64,000 nucleotides of DNA from Citrus sinensis (taxonomy: Eukaryota > Streptophyta > Magnoliopsida > Sapindales > Rutaceae). Each line of letters begins with the position of its first letter. The first letter of the stretch is position 1. The stretch spans positions 48,587,501 through 48,651,500 of the forward strand of contig NC_068558.1 in the NCBI RefSeq assembly GCF_022201045.2. The letters run 5' to 3'. Shown here piece by piece: positions 38,201 through 50,957 of the stretch. Made by a program: the position numbers and the translations under genes. Under the pieces are notes generated by a model. That model searched no databases. It was not told the DNA's origin and worked only from the letters and a program-made list of their open reading frames with translations.

Positions 38201-38724
38201 ACCACGTAAGTACTTGCCTTTTCTCGGCTCTCTGCAAATCTTGTGTCACTTGATATTGGGTTTGCTGGAGTATAAATGATTAGTGATGGTGATGGGTCTG
38301 CATTAGTCGAAGAACTTTTAACTTTGATCTGTCTTCACGTTGTGTACATGCATTCAAGCAGACTAGGGTTTTTTCAATTGTCATCCAAGTTTCTTAGCTT
38401 CTTTCATGTTGTTTTAATTTGTTTCCATCTTGTTTCTTCTTTCAATAATTCATCTTTCTCTCTTGTTTTTCTTTTGCTTATGTTTCTTCTTTTGATTGAT
38501 AGACACCCTTGAAACTACTGTGTATTCCCTGTAGTAGGGTTACAAATGTCACCGCATTAAAAAACATAGCAACAAAGTTGTATCATGTCATCCATTTACT
38601 TATTAAATGTTTTATAATGTGGATGCAGAAAAGGTTGCTTTCGCTTTATGATGTAGAATCTGAGAGGAATAAATTTGGTAGTCTGCACGCTGGTAACTCA
38701 GAAAGTGCCATTCCATCAGCGTAA
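35211..38724 (+). CDS. RVE: REVEILLE8-clade single-MYB (SHAQKYF) transcription factor
   Basis: A nuclear activator of evening-phased clock genes that binds evening elements. Eight exons: 35211-35497, 36365-36422, 36628-36751, 36877-37053, 37159-37287, 37848-37957, 38146-38205 and 38629-38724, 346 residues. The single MYB repeat spans about residues 70-124 ([20 protein letters not shown], then [15 protein letters not shown]) and ends in SHAQKYF at 118-124, the signature of the LHY/CCA1/RVE family. A conserved segment [18 protein letters not shown] follows. The C-terminal LCL domain ([20 protein letters not shown] through [19 protein letters not shown] and KRLLSLYD) places it in the RVE4/6/8 and ASG4 subgroup, not LHY/CCA1. 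Position after AN matches Arabidopsis ASG4/RVE3 (At1g01520). The border of exon 4 is the least certain: relatives have a few more residues there. Confidence 0.95.
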
Positions 38725-39944
38725 AAGGTGAAATAATATAGGAAGATATTTCTTATTGTATGCATAATTATATTTTGTTCGGTGAATCATCCTGGGCTGC
38801 TGCTGACCATGAATTTTGAATATCAGGGAAAATTTCGGTTTCACATTCCGTTGCCAGCAAGTACAGTACTGGAGTGATATATATATATATGTAAATAAGT
38901 TTGTGTTGACATAGACATGTGATTGTGATCTGCATGGTTAGTACATCTAGCACATAGGCTGTTGGTCACTGAACAAGGTTTTTTCTTCTTCCTTCTTCTT
39001 GGCCTATATGTGTATATGATATAGAAAGATTTCTTGTTTATGTGAAAATGTCTTACGATTTTTGTTCAGAGGCTTTCTTGTATAGAGATTTGAGTGACCT
39101 TAAAAGAGTTTTTCATTATTATATATTGTAGGAAGGTTTATAGTTGGGATTTGTGAATGTAATTTCTGGATCTGTGTGTGTGAGAGAGGTTGGATTTAAC
39201 TAGAGTGGCTCTTATGCAAGAGAGCCACATACTCCATTTTCTTGTTCCTTTTTTTTTTTTTAACTTGCTCTGTTCAGGTGCTTAAACATTTCACTCTGGC
39301 TGGCAATGATACGTGTTTGGTGAGCCAACCGTCTACAGATAACCCAAACTCAGTTGAACGATTGGCCGCCCTTTTCAGAAATCATGCACGTTTAGTTGTG
39401 TTGGAGTGCGCGAGATTGGTGAACAAAATTAAATTGGATATGATTAGATTACATTTAGTTGTATTTGATATTGTGTAGTCCAAGGTGGGATATATGATTA
39501 TTTAAATGATTTTTTCTTTAAAAAATAATGTTTTTAATGAGTAATTTCAGTTAGCGCAAATGAAAACTAATTAAACATAAAAAATAAAAACCGTCTTAAA
39601 AGAGTACGGTGTATTTGATGAATCCATAAAATTACTTGTTTCACATTTATTTCACATTTCAACCAATGATCGTGTTCTAAAAATTAAAATTTTTCTTTAT
39701 AAATCCTTAAAATCCTACGTGTAGTTCCTATTTTAATTTCTCCTTTTTATTATTATCATTATTATTATTTTTATCTCTTCTAAGTCTCAAATCTTATCAC
39801 TGTGCCATTTGAATACTGATAATCGATCGGAACAAAGAAATAACGCCAAGTTGATATTACAACAAATAAAAAAATGCCACTATGCCATGTGGATATCATC
39901 CTGGCTAAATGGGCGAGGCTGAGTTTTGCAAACAGCAGAGGGTT
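38725..39944. other. Gap between the MYB gene and the LINE remnant
   Basis: The first several hundred bases are probably 3' untranslated sequence of the MYB gene, with a short TA tract near 38877-38890. The remainder is AT-rich. The frame at 39242-39478 includes a phrase (LKHFTLAGNDTCLVSQPSTDNPNS) of no recognised family. I see no gene. Confidence 0.5.
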
Positions 39945-41445
39945 CTAGGCTTAAGAGATCTGATCAGCTTTAACCAAGCGTTAGTGGTCAAGCAAGGATG
40001 GAGGCTGCTTCAGCTCACAAACTCCTTAGTAGCTAAAGTCTTGCAGGGAAGATACTACAAGCAAATCTGACTTTTAAAATGCTAAGGTTGGTTGTAACCC
40101 ATCTTTTATAGGGAGGACCATATTATGTGGTAGACAGGTCTTACAAAAAGGCATTAGATGGAAGATTGGAAAATAGAGAAAAAGTGCAAATATACAAGGA
40201 CAAATGGATTCCTAAACCGATCGCGATGACCTTTAAACCAATCTTATCACCATTATTACACAGGGATGCTTCAGTTGCTGAGATGATTGACTTTGAGAAT
40301 CAGTGGAATGAAAACCTAATCCGACAACATTTTTTGAAAGAAGACGCAGAGCGATTCTTAAAATCCTTTTGCTTAGAAGGTCAAAGGATGATGAAGTGCT
40401 CTGGCATTTTGGCAAGGAAGGATATTATTCTGTTAAAAGCGGTTATCAAATTGATCTACAGTTAAAATATTCCAGCACTCCAAGTTCTTCAGGTAATGGA
40501 TCTAAATACTGGAATGACTTGTGGAATCTTAATTTACCTGAGAAAATCAAATTTTTCTTGCGGAGGGCGGCTAGAAACTTGCTCCCAACTGCAGAAAACC
40601 TCTAGAAAAAAAATATTATGCCAACTCCAATCCGTCAGAGCTGCAGGCAAGGTGTGGACACTATTTCTCATGCATCTTACAATGCAAAGGCTCAAAAGAT
40701 ATGGAGGCATGCCCCTTTTATAGTAGAGCCTTCTGATACCACAAATCAGGACCTGTTGTCTGTTATGCAGGAATTGTCCAAGAAGTTCACAAAGAATGAA
40801 ATGGAGCTATTGGTAGCGTATTGGCGGGCTGCTTGGAATGCACGGAGCAACAGGATTTTTGAAGCGAAAATGGTGAATCCCCTGATATCTGTAGTTGTGG
40901 AAGCTTTCAAAAGGGTTAAAAAGTCAGGAAAACACCCCTAAACAAGAAGCCTGTGGAACTAAAAAGCAATGGGAACCTCCACCGAATGGAATGTACAAGA
41001 TTAATGTTGATGCAGCCATAGAAGATGAAGCACAGCTAACTGGATTGGGGACTGTTGTGAGAGATTCTAATAGCAAATAATGGCGGCCAGCGTCAAAACT
41101 GTACCATTTTGTGGGGAAAGTAGATTTTCAGAAGCTGAAGCTGTGGAATGGGGATTAAAGGCTGCTAAAGAAGCAAAGATGTCCACTGCGATTGTAGAAA
41201 CAGATTATCAAGAATAGCCAACCTAGTCAACAACAAACAAGGCAGCAAAACAGAAATCGTTTGGGTAGTTTCAGAAATACAAAGCATGTGTTAGGATTTT
41301 GAATTTGTAATTTTTTTTTACGCTCCTATAACGTGCAATTTAGACGCTCATTACTTGGCTAAGTTAACCATAGGATTCAAAGAATCAGCCATATAGATTA
41401 ATGAAATTCCACCTGCCATTATGGATGTATTCCCAAAGTTGAAGT
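39945..41445 (+). mobile_element. Decayed 3' end of a LINE (non-LTR retrotransposon)
   Basis: Broken by stops and frame shifts but readable in order. LGLRDLISFNQALVVKQGWR and LQGRYYKQ lie at 39945-40070. VQIYKDKWIPKP follows near 40187, then a zinc-finger-like RVT segment (YWNDLWNLNLPEKIKFFLRR, about 40507-40570) and YWRAAWNARSNRIFE near 40818. An RNase H domain starts at about 40990 (MYKINVDAAIEDEAQLTGLG) and ends with AHYLAKLTIGFKESAIWI around 41350-41410. This order is that of plant L1-type ORF2 C-termini. Endonuclease and the reverse transcriptase core are absent, as expected of a 5'-truncated copy. It lies tail to tail with CBE1. Confidence 0.9.
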
Positions 41446-41919
41446 AATGAAAGTGTTACTTTCCTTTCTCCCAACCACCCAAAAAAAAAAAACAAAAGGG
41501 TGCGGCGAGCAGCAAAAACACACATTGGTTAAATAAATTACGTCCATTTCCTGTCTACCTCTTCCCTGCTTCCCCAAAAGGCTTAAGAGGAGGAAGATCC
41601 ATTTTCGGCCTTTGGAACATGCAAAAAGTGAGAGATGGACGGTGAAGAAGCAAATTTTTAAGGGCATCGTCGCACTGGCCATCGCACCTAAAAATTTGAT
41701 CATCTGATAACTCAATAAATAGGATTCCTAGCTGCAGGTTCCGAAACATCAAGGAAAAGAGAAAGCCCGTACAATGGTAAATATGAAGTAAAAATTCATT
41801 GATTACAGCAACTTCGGCAAATGCTCTTGAACGAAGCATATTGAACCCACCCTCCACTCCTAAGAGTCGAAGAAATGAGCAATTGATGATGAACAATATA
41901 CACATGCAATTGAAATCCA
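41446..41919 (-). other. Probable 3' untranslated region of CBE1
   Basis: Minus-strand sequence downstream of the CBE1 stop. The open frames here on either strand show no conserved protein. The A-rich run at 41481-41493 may lie near the transcript end. Confidence 0.45.
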
Positions 41920-44900
41920 CTATCTATACCCGAAACCCGTGTCTAGCTCATGGTTGTACATTTCCTGGTTGTGGCCAGCAGTTGCAAAAGGGTGAATCTG
42001 CTTTGGGTTTGATCTGAGTTCCATCTCAATGAGCCTTTGAAGTGTCTCCGGATTATTGGTTCGGCCCTCAACTCCAGGAACTGAAGGTCCAACGATGAAA
42101 AGAAAGAAAAAAATTATAAGAAATTAAATAACACAAAAAAGGGAAACAAAATCTATTATATATCCTAATCGGTCGAAGTTCAGATCCTAGACAGAAGTTT
42201 TCACCAAATACAGACAGATGCATCAGTAATGAAGCATGAATGGAGATGATGCAACTGATAACCTTTACAGTCACAATGTTGCATAGCCCCTTGAAAAGGG
42301 AATGCAAAAAACAGCTCAGTGGTAAAAGAAAGGAATCGTACAATCCCTTGCAAATTCAGAAGATGTAGGATCCAAAGGCATCAACTATTTCCAAAAGAAC
42401 TGAACGCCTGAATCACAGGCATCGACCTAAAATTTTTATCCGCAGTGACCCTAAGCTCACAGATTTGCAGCAAGATGTACACATATTCTTCTACAAGTTC
42501 CTTAAGCCATTAAGACATGCATTTTAACTGTTATAAAGTCAACAAACTTGAAAACTAAGAGCACTAAATGGGAGAACATTCAGACAGCAAGAAAGTGGTG
42601 AGTGCTTTACCTGGTGGCGGCATTCGTGGCATTCCAATGCCCATAAAATTGGGCTGCCGATGTCCAAACGGGAAACCTTGCATTGGGTTCATATCTTGTA
42701 CAACACCGGCCATTTGATTGTTTGAATGAGGACCACTGGGAAATCCACGTAGTAGGTGAGCTGGAGGAAAACCTCCTGGCATCTGCATTTGCTGTAACAT
42801 AGGATGTTGATGAGTGGGAGCATCAAATCCAGTTAGTCCAGTGCTGGGATGAAGGAAAGGGGGGCGATGCATATTCGCAGGAAACTGATGAGCTGGTAAA
42901 AGGTCATGATGTAAGATACTCTCCGGGGCAACGAACTTCATCTGAGAATTCATGTTAGCGGAATGTGGATCTAATGGATTCAACATGGGTCCCACATGAT
43001 TCAACTGAGGGTGAAACTGTGGAGAAGATGGTTGACCATGAACATTATGAAATGAAATATCATGCTCCCTCACATCATAGGGCCCATGAAGAAAAGATGA
43101 ACCGTCTTGACCTCCAGCAGTATGTCTTTCATCCACAAAGTTAGAATTTAGGGCTGCTAGTTTTTCACTAATGTCAAGAGGTGCAGCAGAGGACAACAAT
43201 TCGGCTTTAGATGAACTCCTAAGGTGTTTCATAGGATCACCACGTGTATCCAAGCTATCCTCTTCACGAAATTGGCTATTGATAGACCTTTGAAAGCCAC
43301 TGAGTTTAGACTCTACTTCACTCCGAAGCTCTGATGCATCTACTGCAGTTCGATGATCATCAAAGCCTGATAAGTGCTCTTTCATCCTATCTGATTTGAT
43401 TTGATCTATTTGATTAGATGCCAGAGAACTGCTTTCATAACTGCTCCTACCGGATCCTATCTCCAGTTTAGAAGGAAGGAGACCATCATGGAATTCCAAA
43501 GCATCAATTTTTCCAGATCCAACTAAGCCCTTTTGGGCAGATGGTGGTGCTCCTATAGATTGCAGTTCCTTCATAAAAGCCGTCCCAAAAAGCGCTTCAA
43601 GAGTCAGACTCTTCCCTGAATTAGTAGCATTATCAGCATTTGCCCCTTTTGAATCATTAACTCCAGTCCGGATACTTGTTACATCCGCATCATGCAGTTT
43701 ATCCGAAGACATGACGTCTACACCAGGGGAAGCTTCTGTGTCTTTAAGGCCCGTTCCCTTCTGCAACAATGATAGGAGGTGTTGGGATGCATGCTCATCT
43801 GCATTTTCCTTTGTCTGTTCAGTAATCACATCTGAAACTCTCCAGCCTTGCACAGCTGGCAGCAAAGCTTCATCACTTCCACTAATTTCAGATAGAATTG
43901 ACTGTTCAAGGTCTTCACATGTGAGAACAGCTGGAACTGCTGGTGGTTTATTGATATTAATATCAGTCAATTGCTCAGAGGTCTCAATTGTAACAGGAGC
44001 AACATATGATGCTGGACGCCTGTCCACAAGTTCTGAGCTTTGGGATGGATAAGCGGACGAGTTTTGTCCAACAGATTTCACATCAAAAGGCTGAATTCCA
44101 CCTTTTTCACCACCCACAATTAGTGAGAGCAAGTCATTTGGCCTGCCAGATGAGATATCCTCAACTGGCTTCTTTTCTGCAAAAAATAAAAAAGAAAAAT
44201 GAGGAAAAATGTTGAAGTCAGCCAATATCAAGAGGTTTGAACTGCAAACATGGTTCTAGAATACCTTCTTCAAGAAACCAAGAAGCAAACTTTGAAGTCT
44301 GGAAGGCATGGGGACTCCACGTATCATCTGCTTTAACCTCATGTGGCTATACTCACAAAAGACATTGGAGGATTCAGATAATTTCATGCTAAGAGTTTTT
44401 GTTAATCGCAAGCCAGATGTGGCAAATTCAACTAGACAAACTCAATTATTGGGAATATTTATATCAACTGAAGATAGCCATAACTTAAAATAAAATGAAG
44501 TAGGCATATACCTATGACATGCATGATCAAACATATTTAAATCAAACAATTGGACGTAGACAGTGACAAGCTCACCCACCTGTGCTGAACTTTTATCCAT
44601 AGAGAATGTTTTTAAATTGAAGTGAGCAGATGAAGGTAATTCATTATTGACAAAAAAGGGGGACAAAAAGGAAAAAGCAAGCACACTTTGTTGATTAGCA
44701 GAATTAAATTGTGATATTATGTGATGTATTCAAAGGGTTGAAGGGGAACAGTGATAACATTTAATTAGGCACATGCAACCATGTAGGGAAGATGTGATGC
44801 CAAAATAACATTAGAATATCTATTAAATACTTCAGAAAAATTCAACAATAAGTAGAAGTATACAGAGAGCCGGATAAAATGCTACTGATAACAAGATTCT

Positions 44901-47900
44901 TACCTCAACAACACTAGTGGAGACACCACTATTGACTGTTGAAACACTGCCGAAAAGCTTATCTAGAATTGAAGACGGCTGCTCCTTATTGGATTCTCCC
45001 ACAATTTTAGTGTCTGCAGCCTTCTCAGCATCAAGTTCTATACCTTCACTTTCCTCTGAAGCTATGAAGGATTTCAAAAGATTAGATTTCTTCTTGTACA
45101 ATTGACTATCATGGCCTATTGTCTTATTAGAAACTTCTGCATCAGAAGATAAATTTTGCACTTTATCATGTTTGTTATTAGCTGAAACATGAATATTCAT
45201 ACTTTCCAGCTTCGAACTTAAACCAATTTGCTCAGCAGACTCTTTCTCCTGTCCATCAAACATTCCATTCAAATGACAGCTGCCTTTAGCGTGCAAGATG
45301 CCACCTTCAAGTTCAGAATTTCCAACCTACAGAAGCAAAATACAAATGTAGTCAATAAAATATAGAAAAAAAATTAAGACCACATAGGTGTCAACCAACA
45401 ACAAATTCCAAATCAGTCTTTGTGCTTCCATTTCCATAACAATCACTTTTGCTAATGCCACTAGAGCAGTATAGATTACCCCACAGCATGGCCAGAACTA
45501 ACCATTCTAAAAACTATGCAGATTGCATATCATATCTATTTATCAGCTGCCCAAACAAAAAAGTCTAACCAAGAAAACTACATTCATGAAATCAGATAAA
45601 AAATACAAGAATATTACCTCCGATGAATGGGAATGACATATGATTTTGGTTCCATGATTCCGTTCCAAAGTTGCATTAGCAAAACCTGGAGGCACAAGTG
45701 GCCTTGATGCAGGAGCTTGCGCTGCAAGAACAGATTTATCAGAATCCTTATTCGTAGCAGGCAGCAGCACAGCTTCATCAAATTGTTTGCTTTTACTTGA
45801 AATCCCCTCATCATCTTTGGAATCAACCAGCAACGTAGAGATATCAAATTCATCCTTCTGCTTGTCTGCATTTAACTTCTGCTTTTCTTGAAATGCCTTC
45901 TGTTGTTCCTTTCTCATCAACTCAAAAGAAGCTGAGAGGAAAGTTATAAAAATGTTTACCTTTTGATTGTAAACTTCCAATACTAGTGAAATCAAAGAAA
46001 AAAAACTGTCTACCAGGATATACAAAGAGCCTTTTACCTCTTCTCTTCCTTTCCTCTTCTGCTCTATCTTCACTTGTACACTCAGAAGAACCAAATGTTT
46101 CATCATTGTATGAGTCACTGCCATCCCTACGTGAGTGAGGTACAGCCTGATAAACATAGTAGAAGAAAAAAAGAGCAAAAAAAAAAAAAGATTATTCAGC
46201 ACCAACTCCATAATTTTCATCATATTCAGATGAGAAAGCCATATCAAGCATGTTAGAAGAATATCCACCACCAAATCCAACATTATAGGTAAGATGCTAC
46301 TGGCATATATTCATCAACAGAAACAACAAATTATAATCTTAACCTTATAAGGACGTGGCGGATGATAAGGCTCATTGCTCCTATTTAGCTGGTAGTGATC
46401 ACTAACGCGAAATTTTGGAGCTGATGCACCTGCTGCATACCCAGATGGTCTTGCGAAGGAACCACTCCCAAGAAGTCCATCATGTTCAGGAACTTGCCAA
46501 GACTTCCTAGATTGATTGCCATAACGCCTCCCAGAATCTGCATAATAAATATTGACAATTTAGCAGATCAGAACATACAGCCTTTAAAACTGAGGATTGA
46601 AGGCCAAAACCCAGCAAAATCCTGGTGCAATCAAACAGCAGAAACTTGCAGCCAATGACAAAACAGTATATGTAATATCATGAAGGCACAGCATCACTTG
46701 AAAATCCATGGAACAGCAAACAACTAGATCACTTCTCAGTTGGAACGAATAATCTGGAGTGCTTCCAATACACATGGAAGTTCCACGCAGATGACACTTT
46801 AAAGTGATAAATCCAACAAAAGAAATATCCAAAAGTCTATAGAGTGACAAAAAAGCACTCACTGTTTTTGTCCCTTTCATCTATGAAGATATGAGAATGC
46901 GACAACTATGAGAGGTGCACTGCATTAATTATGGCTACCACAATTCATTCAATCATAAACAGAAAACATGACAGAAGTGAATAGTGCATGTGCATCCAAG
47001 TGATCCATCATGTAAGTACTGAACCAAATTCTTCATTCCTGAATGTAAGAAGAGGATGTGGAAGTTCTATTGGAAATTGGTTACCAATATCTAATTTCCT
47101 TCTCACCCAAGGGAATACATGAATCATTAAATAAATTTAACCTTGTAGAAAAGGTATATGACTTTTACCACAGAAATTTCCAGGATTGGCGAACAAAATA
47201 GAGTTTAAAGGTGACCTAACCCACTCACAAGGACCAATATATAATACTTAGCAGTTCTCTATCCGTATAAACAATGTCAAATTCTGTAAACCTTATTTAA
47301 GATTAGAGGCTCAAACACCACCAGAATAGGCTGAATAGTCCTGGTGGAAATGCATATCATAAATAAGCACCATGCATTCATTGCTGAAGGAGAAAAAGAA
47401 ATAGTTTACAAGAAACCTTACTAAGGGAGAATGATATACAAATCAATTCACATGAAGAGAGAAATGTTTATACTTCAAGATATCTATTGGAGTATAAATT
47501 TGTATTAAACCTTACCTGCATCCCAGTCAGATTGCGAGTCACCATCCTTATCACTCCGTCCTGAAGACCTACTATCCCACCTTCCATGGATTCCTCGAGA
47601 ATAGTTACCTAACTCCCCTCTTGTAGGCGGTGATGAACCATACTCATTTCGCCTATAACCATGCAATGACAAACTACCAGAAATTTTTGGTCGATCTTGT
47701 GAGACGTCCTCAAATTCACTAAACATTGAGAAACATCATATATTAGAATATAAGCTCACCAAAATCAGTACCAAATTAAGACAAAGTAATTCCAGATATA
47801 GTAGGCATCTTACCTCAGAATAGATTGGTCAAATGACTCAAATCCACTGGGTAACTTTTTGCAAGCATCTAATTCTTTCAAAGATAGTAAAAAATCTCTT

Positions 47901-48093
47901 GTATATGAAAACTTTAACTTCCTGAATCATAAACACATAGTTATTATCACCAACCAAATATCTAAAAGAAGATAGGCACGCAAATAAACAACAAAAATAA
48001 TAATAATAATAATAATTGAAATTACTTTTTAGAATCACAGTTTGACTCAGCATGCTGATCCAGAGTATGCCGGTCTTCCGTCTCTAAGCTCAT
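41920..48093 (-). CDS. CBE1: CBE1, conserved binding of eIF4E 1 (At4g01290-like)
   Basis: A plant cap-complex protein that binds eIF4E/eIF(iso)4E and tunes translation or mRNA fate. Exons on the minus strand: 48093-48026, 47921-47814, 47718-47516, 46537-46344, 46146-46038, 45931-45618, 45326-44904, 44298-44265, 44176-42611 and 42080-41920, about 1059 residues. The key motif is YTRDFLLSL (residues 29-37), an exact YxxxxL-phi eIF4E-binding site, within LKFSYTRDFLLSLKELDACK. Exon 3 has SEFEDVSQDRPKISGSLSLH. The middle is long, charged and disordered. SKFASWFLEE and KKPVEDISSGRPNDLLSLIV are conserved, and the protein ends in a proline/Met/His-rich stretch and ELDTGFGYR. Relatives, from memory, have about 15-20 extra residues before SKFASWF, so a small exon near 44576-44640 may be missing from my model. 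Old annotations call the Arabidopsis gene chorismate synthase; nothing here supports that. Confidence 0.9.
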
Positions 48094-48101
48094 TCTGTTA
48101 A

Positions 48102-48800
48102 GCTATACAGAAAAAGGACAGCGCAAGGACAACCTGAGACCACGTTTCCTCAACTAGCGATTATAACAGACCTAAGTAAGCAATGAAATTTAGCAACTCC
48201 TCGTTTCTCCCGTCTTAAACGCCTATGTCTTCAAAGAAAACCCCTTTAATTTGCACAGAAGAAATCAGATAATTTGCCGTAACTAACATACTAATTATCG
48301 CTAAACAATCGTCCAATAGCACGTGTCCATTCACCGCTCAAATCCGCAGCTAGTATCAATCAAGAAAAAAGTGAAAGTCTAAAATACCAGCTGATTAAAA
48401 TCTGTTACAAGCTCCTGCCAAAATTGCTCCTAAACGAATATATACAGAGAATCAAATGCATTGATTCTTGCTTCTTTTGGTTTGAATCAGAAATCGAATC
48501 TCGAATCCTATTCCATCGAAAAAGATTGAAGATATCCAATGGTTGAATTCAATCTAAAAATAAGCTCTGACGACATCGGATTGGGAAAAAATCCTAGGGT
48601 TTTGTACTCATGTAGGAACTCCGAGAAACTAGGGTTTTGTAATTGAGGAGCTACCTGGATACTTCACGAAGATGAAGAAAATTAGGTTTCATTCAGCTCT
48701 TTCAAGCGATCGATTAACGGGAGAAATAGTGTTTGTGTCTCTGTTGGGATTGAGAATTTTCTTGCAGGAAAGATAGCGAAAGTGGCAATCGGCCTATGTT
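48102..48800 (-). promoter_or_regulatory. CBE1 5' leader with an untranslated intron
   Basis: On the minus strand a leader exon runs from about 48800 to 48655 and ends CCAG/GTAGCT. The acceptor TTTCTGTATAG at 48103 leaves only nine untranslated bases before the ATG at 48093. This gives a leader intron of about 552 bases. Leader introns of this kind often raise expression in plants. Confidence 0.6.
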
Positions 48801-49892
48801 ACTGTTGCTGATATGTGAATGGTGTTCTTCACCTCCCCATCGCTACAAAAAAATAAATAAACAAAATAAAATGATACAGATTTTCTTCTGAATTATGGCA
48901 CGCGCACATACCTCCTTCGTATTACACGCTCTCCTTATGTTGGTGGAGTTCGATTGTTTGACAATTGAATTTTAGTAAACTGGTGTTCTTTCGCTCTCCA
49001 GACGCGTTGGAAATGTAATTTTTTTTCTTCTACGCGAATTTAAATTTTTATTGATTTACCGATGCGTGTAAATAAGATGATTTAATCCACGAGCTCGTCC
49101 GTAGTGTCACCAAGCTGTGGATGTCAAAAATATTGCTGATTGGTTCTGTTGGAGTAATTAACAACAATTTATTCCAATTTTAGTTATTAACTCATTAGCT
49201 TCTGTTTATAAACAATTTATTTTTCCTTTTTTTTTCTTTTTTTTGGTGGGTATAACAAATATGACGTCATCGCTACAGTTTCCAGCAAGCGGTGTGGTTT
49301 TGTCCAGGCCGTTCACGAAGTGAAAGTGTGATAGTAATGGACCAGCAAATTAGGCTCGAAATAGTAAATTGTACTACCTGCAGCTATAAAATTCGAGCTT
49401 ACCAGTAACGGAAGAAATTACTGAACAGATTGTTCAGACGGGATTACTAGCCTGTAATGGTGAAGTTTTTTTATTTTTTATTTTATTATTATTATTTTTA
49501 TTTCCTGGTGGTGCACTAACGTCAGTTTAACCTCAATAGAGGGTTGTTTTCTAATCCAAAATTTTAGATATAAAGTAAGTATCTCGCCAACGTTAGAAGG
49601 AGCATATTTCCAAATTAATTAATCGGCATATTGTTAAGCTGTACTATATATGTATCTATATTTATAGTGTATTTCATACATACTATACTAACTGTATATG
49701 GTAAAAAAATTTCAAAAAAATGGTGAATTGTTAAAACTTTTTAAGTAAATCTTAAAGATACATCATTGAGGGACACCTCGGTATAAATGATTAGTAATAG
49801 TCTTTTATAACGAAATTGAATAAAGAGTTGGTAGAAATTGTACTCTATCTTCACTTTTAATCCAATAAATTATTAGCCACTTGGCCAAAATC

Positions 49893-49956
49893 AGCCTTTG
49901 GTCGAGTGGTCAGGGCTGCTGCCCTCCAACTTGGAGGGTAGCAGTTCGAACCTCCA
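49893..49956 (+). mobile_element. tRNA-derived SINE (5' head)
   Basis: TGGTCGAGTGGT matches the RNA polymerase III A box and CAGTTCGAACCT matches the B box, about 33 bases apart. The arms between them (CTGCCCTCCAA/TTGGAGGGTAG) pair as a strong hairpin. The acceptor stem does not pair and there is no proper tRNA fold, so this is a SINE head and not a tRNA gene. The tRNA-unrelated body probably continues to about 50030 (pyrimidine-rich, T-rich end). Confidence 0.75.
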
Positions 49957-50957
49957 CAAACGCATTGTAAGGGCATTTTCTTCCTCAATTAAAATTGAGT
50001 GAAGGTAGTTTTTTTTCTTACTTAAAAATGAGGAGTAGACATCTTTTATTTGTGAGGGTTAAAATCTCGGCATCTCGAATATTTGTGAGGGTTAAAATCT
50101 GAACAGAGCTCCATTAGCATTGATGTAAGTTGGTCCCAGTAATAGTCTGATTTGTAAATATCAGTTATAATATCATGTAATATGAGTTGTAATTTGAGCA
50201 ATAGTCTCATGTAATAAAAAAAAAAATTCAACAAATTACTACTGCGTTTATGGTGCAATAAAAATTATTAAGATGACATTTATTAATTAAACAGTTAATT
50301 TCATAGCTTGAAAATTTTGTTTGTTACTTCACTCCACCATCCTCATAATAAAGTTGTCACTTAAAACTAAGTCAACTTAATGATACATTTGATGATTTAT
50401 TGATTAATTGTTAATGGTGAATAAAATACAAATCACTTTAACTTCAAAAGCATTTATTTTATCCACCACCCAAAAAAAAAAAAGAAAAAAAAATACTGGC
50501 AAATATATTATGATAGTATTGTTCGAATTTTTACAAAGAGTGAATTAAAAAAAAAAAACGAAACTAAAATTACGCGAATTTTCACTGATACATTGGTTAT
50601 TGTAGATTCTTTGTAAATGACTAAAAATGGCCTTCTCTGTAAGCAATATGAAAGTAAGAACAGTAACCTATAAAGTAATATACTCCAATAAAGTATCAAC
50701 ACATAATTTATTGTGGATTTATCTTATACTTATTCCTGTGATAAATGTGATTGATCAGTAACTCTATAATTGAGTTAATTGGACTTAATTTTTTAGATTG
50801 AACTTCAACTTTAATATGTGGAAAGAGGTACAAACAAATACGTATATAAATTTGAAGCTTCCATTTTAAATAATAACAGAAGGAGGAGATGCATGCCGAT
50901 AAGCGACTGTTAGAATAAATTTTTTACAATCATTTTATTTTTTTAATTAATTTATTG

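Noticed and set aside
41555..41920. Minus-strand 121-codon frame after CBE1
   Set aside because: It starts at the CBE1 stop region, has no conserved motif and fits 3' untranslated sequence.
49893..49956. Intact tRNA gene
   Set aside because: A and B boxes are present, but the acceptor stem does not pair and the middle forms one long hairpin, so it is a SINE head.
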